From positions 372,001 through 436,000 of the forward strand of contig OZ246890.1 in assembly GCA_965231815.1 (NCBI GenBank): a stretch of 64,000 bases of DNA. The letters are read 5' to 3'. The notes beneath the pieces are model-generated. The model was not told where the DNA came from and searched no databases. It saw nothing but the letters and a program-made list of their open reading frames with translations. Position numbers and translations under genes: made by a program. Below, one piece after another: positions 13,601 through 22,600 of this stretch (within the stretch, counting starts at the first letter, position 1; every line of letters begins with the position of its first letter). The stretch is from JAPPFW01 sp965231815. GTDB lineage: Bacteria > Actinomycetota > Acidimicrobiia > Spongiisociales > Spongiisociaceae.

Positions 13601-16600
13601 CGTCACGGTCTTGTCCGCACTAAAGGTCGTAGTGCCCGACAGCGTGGCGGTCACCGTGACCGTCGCCGCCTCCTTAGTGTCCTCCGCCACAGTTGTGGGA
13701 GCCACACTCAAACTGGCCCCCGCCGGAGTGGCGTCATCATCGGTGATAGTCCCCTCACCCACCTTCTCAGATGCCGACACCGTAGCGTTCGTGGCACCCG
13801 TCAAAGTCACCTCAACCGTCTCGTTCAACTCGTCAACGGTGTCGCCCTTCACCGGAATCGTGATCGAACCCGACGACTCACCGGCCGGGATCGAGACACT
13901 CAACGGACTCGGAGCGGTGTAATCAGAACCGCTCGTGGCCGTGCCGTCCAGCGAATAGGTGACCGTCACGGGCTTGCCGCTCACCGCGCTCAAAGACACG
14001 GCGAACGTCATGTTTGTGGTCTTCGCCGGATCGTCACCCTCCGCAACTGCTGTCGCGTCCGCTATCGACACAGTGGGCGCCGCATCATCATCAGTAATCG
14101 ACACCGACGCGCTGCTAACAGTCAACCCGGCTGACGAACCGGACACAGACAACGACTCGGTGGGCTCATCCAAACTGTCATCAGTCGGGTCGAGATCGAA
14201 AGTGGCAGAACCCGAACTGGCACCCGCCGCAATCGTCACCGTGAACGGATCAACCGCCGCATAATCGGTGCCGCTCTTAGCAGTGTCAGCCGCCGCACCG
14301 ACCGTCACCGACACCGTCTTGTCCGCGCTAAACGTCGTGTCACCAGCCAAAGTGGCGGTAACCGTGACCGTCGCCGCCTCCGAAGCGTCCTCCGCCACCG
14401 ACCCGGGTGCCACACTCAACGACGCTGCTGTCGGCGTGGCGTCATCATCAGTAATCGTTCCCGAACCCTCATCAGCGCCTTCCACCGTGGACACCGTGGC
14501 GTTCGTAGCACCCGTCAAAGTCACCTCGATGGTTTCGTTCGACTCGTCAACGGTGTCGCCCTTCACCGGAACCACGATCGACCCGGTTTGCGAACCCGCC
14601 GGGATCGACACCGACAACGGGTTCGGCGCCGTGTAATCAGAACCAGCAGTGGCAGAACCGCCCAGCGAATAGGTGACCGACACCGCTTTGCCGCTCACCG
14701 CATCCAGAGTGACCGTGAACGACATATTCGTAGTGGTATCGGGATCATCACCCTCCGCAACTGCTGTGGCGTCGCCGACCGACACCGTGGGAGGGTCGTC
14801 ATCATCGGTAATCGTCACCGTCGTGCTGGAAATCGTCACCCCATCCAACGAGCCGGAAATAGTCAGAGTCTCGTCAGGTTCATCCAACGAGTCATCGGTC
14901 GGATCAAGCGCGAAAGACCCCACCACCGAACTGGCGCCAGCGGGGATAGTGACCGTGAAACTTGCCACCGCCTTGTAATCGGTGCCCGAAACCGCCGTGT
15001 CGCCCTTCTTGCCCACCACCACCGTGACATCTTTGTCCACATCGAACATCGACCCTTGCAGAGTCACAGTAAAGCTAATCGTGGGCGCCCCCACCACATT
15101 CTCAGCAACCGAAGACAACGACCCACCAACCACCGCGACAACCGCCGCCTTCGGCGTATCATCATCATCCGTAATCGTCCCCTCACCCACCTTCTCAGAT
15201 GCCGACACCGTAGCGTTCGTGGCACCCGTCAAAGTCACCTCAACCGTCTCGTTCAACTCGTCAACGGTGTCGCCCTTCACCGGAATCGTGATCGAACCCG
15301 ACGACTCACCGGCCGGGATCGAGACACTCAACGGACTCGGAGCGGTGTAATCAGAACCGCTCGTGGCCGTGCCGTCCAGCGAATAGGTGACCGTCACGGG
15401 CTTGCCGCTCACCGCGCTCAAAGACACGGCGAACGTCATGTTTGTGGTCTTCGCCGGATCGTCACCCTCCGCAACTGCTGTCGCGTCCGCTATCGACACA
15501 GTGGGCGCCGCATCATCATCAGTAATCGACACCGACGCACTGCTGACAGTCAACCCACCAGCTGAACCAGACACGGACACTGTTTCGGTGGGCTCATCCA
15601 ACCCGTCGTCGGTCGGATCCAGATCGAAAGTGGCAGAACCGCTGCCGGCACCCGCCGCAATCGTGATGGTGAACGGATCAACCGCCGCATAATCAACACC
15701 GCTCTTAGCAGTGTCAGCCGCCGCACCGACCGTCACCGACACCGTCTTATCCACGCTAAAGGTGGTAGTGCCCGAAAGCGTGGCCGTAACCGTCACGGTC
15801 GCCGCCTGGCTAGCGTCCTCCGCCACCGAAGAGGGCGCCACACTCAACGACGCAGTGGACGGGGTGGCGTCATCATCAGTAATCGTCCCCGAACCCTCAT
15901 CAGCACCCGCCACAGACGACACCGTGGCGTTCGTAGCCCCCGTCAAAGTCACCTCAACCGTCTCGTTCAACTCGTCAACGGTGTCACCCTTCACCGGAAT
16001 GATGATCGAACCCGACGACTGCCCGGCTGGGATCGACACCGACAACGGATTGGGTTTGGTGTAATCAGAACCAGCCGTGGCAGAACCACCCAGCGAATAG
16101 GTGACCGTCACCGGCTTGCCGCTCACCGCGCTCAAAGACACGGTAAACGTCATGTTCTTGGTGGTGTCCGGGTCGTCACCCTCCGACACTGCTGTCGCGT
16201 CCGCTATCGACACCGTAGGCACCGGATCATCATCAGTGATCGACACCGTGGCGCTGCTGACAGTCAACCCGGTTGATGAACCGACGACGGTCACTGTTTC
16301 GGTGGGCTCATCCAACGAATCATCAGTCGGATCCAGATCGAAAGAGGCAGAACCCGAACTGGAACCCGCCGCAATCGTGACCGTGAACGGATCAACCGCC
16401 GCATAATCGGTGCCGCTCTTAGCAGTGTCAACCGCCGCACCGACCGTCACCGAAACGGTCTTATCCACGCTAAAGGTGGTAGAGCCCGAAAGCGTGGCGG
16501 TAACCGTGACCGTCGCCGCCTCCGAAGCGTCCTCCGCCACCGACCCGGGTGCCACACTCAACGACGCCGAGGTGGGCGTAGCGTCATCATCAGTAATCGT

Positions 16601-19600
16601 TCCCGAACCCTCATCAGCACCCTCCACAGTGGACACCGAAGCGTTCGTAGCACCCGTCAAAGTCACCTCAACCGTCTCGTTCGGCTCGTCAACCACATCA
16701 CCCTTCACCGCAATCGTGATCGAACCCGACGACTGCCCGGCTGGGATCGACACCGACAACGGACTCGGCGCCGTGTAATCAGAACCCGCAGAAGCCGAAC
16801 CACCCAAACTGTAAGTAACCGTCACCGGCTTGCCGCTCACCGCATCCAGACTCACCGTGAACGTCATATTCGTTGTCTTAGCCGGATCATCACCCTCGGT
16901 AACCGCTGCCGCGTCACCCACCGACACTGTGGGCGCCGGATCATCATCAGTGATCGACACCGACGCGCTGGTAACGGTCAACCCGGTTGACGAACCGGCG
17001 ACGGTCACTGTTTCGGTGGGCTCATCCAACGAATCATCAGTCGGGTCCAGATCGAAAGTGGCAGAACCCGAACCGGCACCCGCCGCAATCGTGATATCGA
17101 AACCGGTCACCGCCGCATAATCCGTACCGCTCTTAGCCGAATCACCAGCCGCTCCCACCGTGACCGTCACTGTTTTGTCCGCATTGAAGGTGGTAGTGCC
17201 CGAAAGCGTGGCGGTCACCGTGATCGTCGCCGCCGCCGTAGCGTCCTCCGCCACCGACCCAGGATCCACACTCAACGACGCTGCGGTCGGGGTGGCGTCA
17301 TCATCGGTGATAATCCCCTCACCCTCATCAGCACCCTCCACAGTGGACACCGTGGCATTCGTAGCACCCGTCAAAGTCGCCTCGATCTTCTCGTTCGGCT
17401 CGTCCACCACATCACCCTTCACCGCAATCGTGATCGAACCCGACGATTCACCGGCTGGGATCGACACCGACAACGGACTCGGCGCCGTGTAATCAGAACC
17501 CGCAGAAGCCGAACCACCCAAACTGTAAGTAACCGTCACCGGCTTGCCGCTCACCGCCGACAGGCTGACCGTGAACGTCATGTTCTTGGTGGTATTGGGA
17601 TCATCACCCTCGGTAACCGCTGTCGCGTCCGCTATCGACACCGTGGGCACCGGATCATCATCAGTGATCGACACCGTGGCGCTGCTGACAGTCAACCCGG
17701 TTGACGAACCGGCGACGGACAGGGTTTCGGTCGGCTCATCCAACGAATCATCAGTCGGGTCCAGATCGAAAGTGGCAGAACCCGAACCGGCACCGGCCGC
17801 AATCGTGACCGTGAACGGATCAACCGCCGCATAATCGGTGCCGCTCTTGGCAGTGTCGTCCTTGTCGCCGACTGTGACTGTCACAGTCTTCGCTTCGCCA
17901 AACGTGGTCGAACCCGAAAGCGTGGCGGTAACCGTCACCGTCGCCGCCGCCGTGGCGTCCTCCGACACAGTTGTGGGTGTAACGCTCAAAGACGCTGCGG
18001 TCGGAGTGGCGTCATCATCAGTAATCGTCCCCTCGCCGACCGTGGCACCCGCAACCGACGACAACGTGGCGTTGGTGGCACCCGTCAAAGTCACCTCAAC
18101 CGTCTCGTTCAACTCGTCAACCGTGTCACCCTTCACCGGAATCGTGATCGAACCGGTCTGCGAACCCGCCTTGATCGACACCGTCAACGGATTCGGTGCG
18201 GTGTAATCAGAACCCGCAGAAGCCGAACCACCCAAACTGTAAGTCACAGTCACGTCCTTGCCGCTCACCTCCGAAAGACTGACCGTGAACGTCATGTCCG
18301 TCGTCTTAGCCGGATCGTCACCCTCCGACACCGCCGAAGCGTCACCCACCGACACCGTGGGCGCCGGGTCATCGTCGGTGATGGTGGCCTTAACGGTGAT
18401 GCCATCCGCCAACACCGCGTTAGACACTGATAACAACACCACCAAAAACGTTTCGTCCTCCTCATCCAAGGTGTCCTTGGTGGTCTGCACCTCCAACACA
18501 CCCTTGGTGGCGCCCGCCGCCACCGTCAACGTCTGCGCCGGGCTCACCGCCGTGTAATCCACCCCCGCCGTCGCCGGAACCGCATCCTCGTCCGCATCAA
18601 CCGTCGTCAACCACTTCACTGTCACCGCCCGATCGGACGGAGTAGACAAAGCAACCGTGAACTCCGCCTTGCCACCCTCGGTCACCGTGACATCTCCCAC
18701 TGACACCACCACCGCGTCATCATCGGTAATAGTCCCTTCACCAACTGTGGCGCCCTGAACCGACGACAGCGTGGCGTTGGTGGCCTTGGTCAAAGTCACC
18801 TTGATGGTTTCGTCCAGCTCGTCGATTACGTCGCCCTTGACCGGCACCGTGATCGACCCGGACGACTTACCGGCCGGGATGGTCACCGACAGAGGATCAG
18901 GAGCGGTGTAATCGGAACCGGCAGAAGCAGTACCACCCAGCGAATAGGTGACCGTCACATCCTTGCCGCTCACCTCCGACAGACTCACCGTGAACGACAT
19001 ATCCGAAGTCACCTTCGGATCGTCACCCTCCGACACTTTCGCCGCAGCGTCACCCACCGACACCGAAGGCGGATCATCATCGTCGGTGATGGTGCCCTTG
19101 GCGTTGGGGTCATCCGCCAGCGCCGCATTGGACGGTGACGACAAAACCACCAAAAACGTCTCGTCCTCCTCATCCAAGGTGTCCTTGGTGGTCTGCACCT
19201 CCAACACACCCTTGGTGGCACCCGCCGCCACCGTCAACGTCTGCGCCGTGGTCACCGCCGTGTAATCCACCCCCGCCGCCGCCGGAACCGCATCCTCGTC
19301 CGCATCAACAGCCGTCACCCATTTCACCGTCACCGCCCGATCAGAAGAAGTAGACAAAACAACCGTGAACTCCGCCTTGCCACCCTCGGTCACCGTGGCG
19401 TCATTCACCGACACCACCACCGTGTCATCATCAGTAATGGTTCCACTTCCAACCAGATCAGCCGCAGTGGTCGACAACGTGGCGTTGGTGGCCTTGGTCA
19501 AAGTCACCTCAACCGTCTCATCCAGCTCCTCCACCACATCACCCTTCACCGGCACCGTGATCGACCCGGTTTGCGACCCGGCGGGGATCGTGACCGTCAG

Positions 19601-22600
19601 CGGGTTCGGTGTGGTGTAATCGGAACCACCCGTGGCAGTACCACCCAACGAATAGGTGACCGTCACGTCCTTGCCGCTCACCTCCGACAGACTCACCGTG
19701 AACGACATATCCGAAGTCACCTTCGGATCGTCACCCTCCGACACTTTCGCCGCCGCGTCGCCCACCGACACCGAAGGCGCCGGGTCATCGTCGGTGATCG
19801 TGACCACCGCGGAACGATTCGCAGTGGGCGATTTGACGCTGGGGTCTTGCAGAGTCACCAGGAATGTCTCATCCTCCTCATCCAACGTGTCCTCGGTGGT
19901 CTGCACCTCCAGGGTTACCTCGGTTTCTCCCGCTTTGATGGTGACGTCGGTGAGGGCGACTTCGGTGTAGTCGGCGCTCGTGGCCGGGATGGCGTCCTTC
20001 CCGGCGTCGGCGGTGGTCTTCCATTTGAAGGTCTCGTCTTTATAAGACGCCCTGTCCAGACTGGCGACGACTTGGGCCGTGTCTCCTTCTACCACTGTGG
20101 CGTCGGCAACCGACAAAGTGACCTCATCATCGTCTTTGATGGTGACGGTGAATTGCACGGTGGTCTTATAGGTACTGTAAGTTCGATGATCATCATTAAG
20201 AAAACGGAACTCCACATCGTCATTTGGCCCGCTGAGCTTGACCAAGAAGGTCTCGGGCGGCTCATTCAGGTCGTCCTTGGAGGTTTTCACCGTGAGGAAT
20301 TTGAAGGAGGTTCCGCTAACTTTTCCCTGCGGAAACCATATTCTGCCATCGTTTGTCACGGAGTAATCATCAGAACCCGCCGGATGGGTTCCCGTTTCGT
20401 CCGGTAGGGTTACCCATTTCATATGGACTTCGCGCTCTAAGGTGTATTGGGAGTCAAATAAACTTTTGCCAGGAATCATTATAATTCGGACGTCTTCCCC
20501 TTCGTTCACTGACTTTGTCGTCTTTTCAAGAACAGTGAAATGCGTCGTAACGTTTTCCACCGTGACGGTGACATTCTGAGTGTCGGTGTTACCGTCTTCG
20601 TCGGTGGCTCGCACGGTGACCTGGTAGGTGTTGTTCTTATCCTTATCGGCCGGCTGCTCGAAGTTCTGGGCCGGCAGGGACAACTCGCCGGTGTCGGGAC
20701 TGAAACTGAACAGAGATACGTCGTCTCCCTCCATCGTCCAGGTGACATGACCGACGAAATGGCCGGAAACGGTGGGTTTGGCCGACTTCCATGCGGCGTT
20801 CTCTTCCACCTTGGCATTCTTGAGACCCTCTATCTTCAGCGAACCGGAATCGTCGTCGCGGATGATCACGAGCGGGAGATGACCTGACGTTTGGGAGGCC
20901 GTATAGCCCTCATACCGGAGATCTTCGCCGGCCGTCGGCTTCACTTCGATCCCGACGTTCCTGTCGGGTTCCGGTTTGGTGTTTTCCTTGGTGGGGAGCT
21001 CAACATCGGATCGTGATGGAAAATGAAACACACCATGCCCGGATCGGAAATGCAGTGTCCGATCCTGAGATTCGTAATCAGCGCCCGGGGTGGCCGGTTG
21101 GCTCACCCCCTGGGTGGTGGGGGCCCATTTCGGGTTATATCCGCCCACTTTCTCAACCGTCCGGGTGAGCTCGAAATGTATTTGCGCGGTATCGCCCTCG
21201 GACACCACCGTATCGGGGGGAGTTAGCAGCAACGGCGAGCGGCTGTCCGTGATGGCGACGATGGCAATCCCGTCGACGGGATGCACATTGAGTTTCGATG
21301 ATTTGGCCTCATCCGTATCGGTGTCCGGATGGTCCTCAAGCAAAGACACAGTGAAAGTTTCCGTCCCTTCCCTGATAGTATCGTGAATGATCGGAATGCT
21401 GATTGATGCCTCAATCGCTCCCTTGTCTCCCCTTTTGATGGGCACCGTGATGGGATTGGTGTACACGTAATCCGAGCCGGCCTTGGCGGTTCCGTCCTGG
21501 GCAACCAGATAGATCACCTGATCTTCTGTGGCCTGCTTATCAAGCTCTATGGTCAAATCGACTTTGCCGGAGGATTCCTCAACAGTGGCGTTGGCAATGG
21601 TGGCTTGAGGTTGGTCGTCATCAAGTACGGTGAAGGTCTGGATCAAACCTCCGTAATACTCCGGGGAGGTTACCGTCGGGTCTGCACCCGCCAATTGGAT
21701 CCAAACCGTGAAGGTTTCGTTTTCCTCTGGATCATCGTCACCTAATGTTCCTATCCTGAAGGTAAACTCGTTTTGACCTGGTCTAAAGTTCTTGTACACG
21801 ACTTCATTAGTTTCAAGTCGGATATGACATAGCTGGCTACTGAAGTATGAACTGGATCTCAGATAAGCATCTATTTTACTCCCCGGGACAGTCTGTGTGC
21901 TTGGCCTTGGCAGCGTAGCGGTTCCTGCGTGTTCGCCCTCCGCAATAAGGCACACTATAAATCTCCAGACGGAATAGGGAGACAGTTGAGTGCGCCGTAC
22001 AGTGACATTCACATCATTTCTGCCGTCGGCGCGGTCGCCCTCCGTAATAACGAAACTACTCGGTTGATCGATCCAAATGCGCTCAGATTCGTTGTCCCCG
22101 ATGGTCCCGAAGGCGGTGGATCGCCTGAAGACGAGTTCGGTGTTATCACTCTTTTCCAGCACAACCCGGAAATTCTCCTCTACTTCCGGAAGAAGGTCAT
22201 CCAGCACGGTCACCGAAACGGTCTTGGTTGTCTCGCCTGCAGCAAACGTGAGGTCGGTGGCGGGGACCGACTGGAAGTCCTTAGTGCCTCTGAGAGTGGT
22301 CCCGTCGCCCTTGGCGATGTCGTTGTCGCCGCCGATGCCGTTTTCCGTGCGCCACTTTATGGTGACGCCCTGGCTTTGAGGAGTTGACATGGTGACGGTG
22401 AATGTGGCCGTGGCATCCGTAGCGTTCTCGGCCACAAGGGAAGCATCGGAGATGGAAATTTCGATGGGGTCGTCGTTGAGAATCGTCCCTTGGCCGGTGG
22501 GGTCGGCAAACACCGCCTCGGGGGCGTGGAACAGTTCGACACGGAACTGTTCGTCCGCTTCGTTGCGGTGATCGGTTATGGTCCCCAGCGCGATAGTTCT

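Noticed and set aside
3720..19700. Regular repeats considered as a CRISPR array or satellite DNA
   Set aside because: The period is 714 bp, the units are coding and in frame, and they vary at synonymous sites. There are no short repeats with unique spacers and no cas genes.
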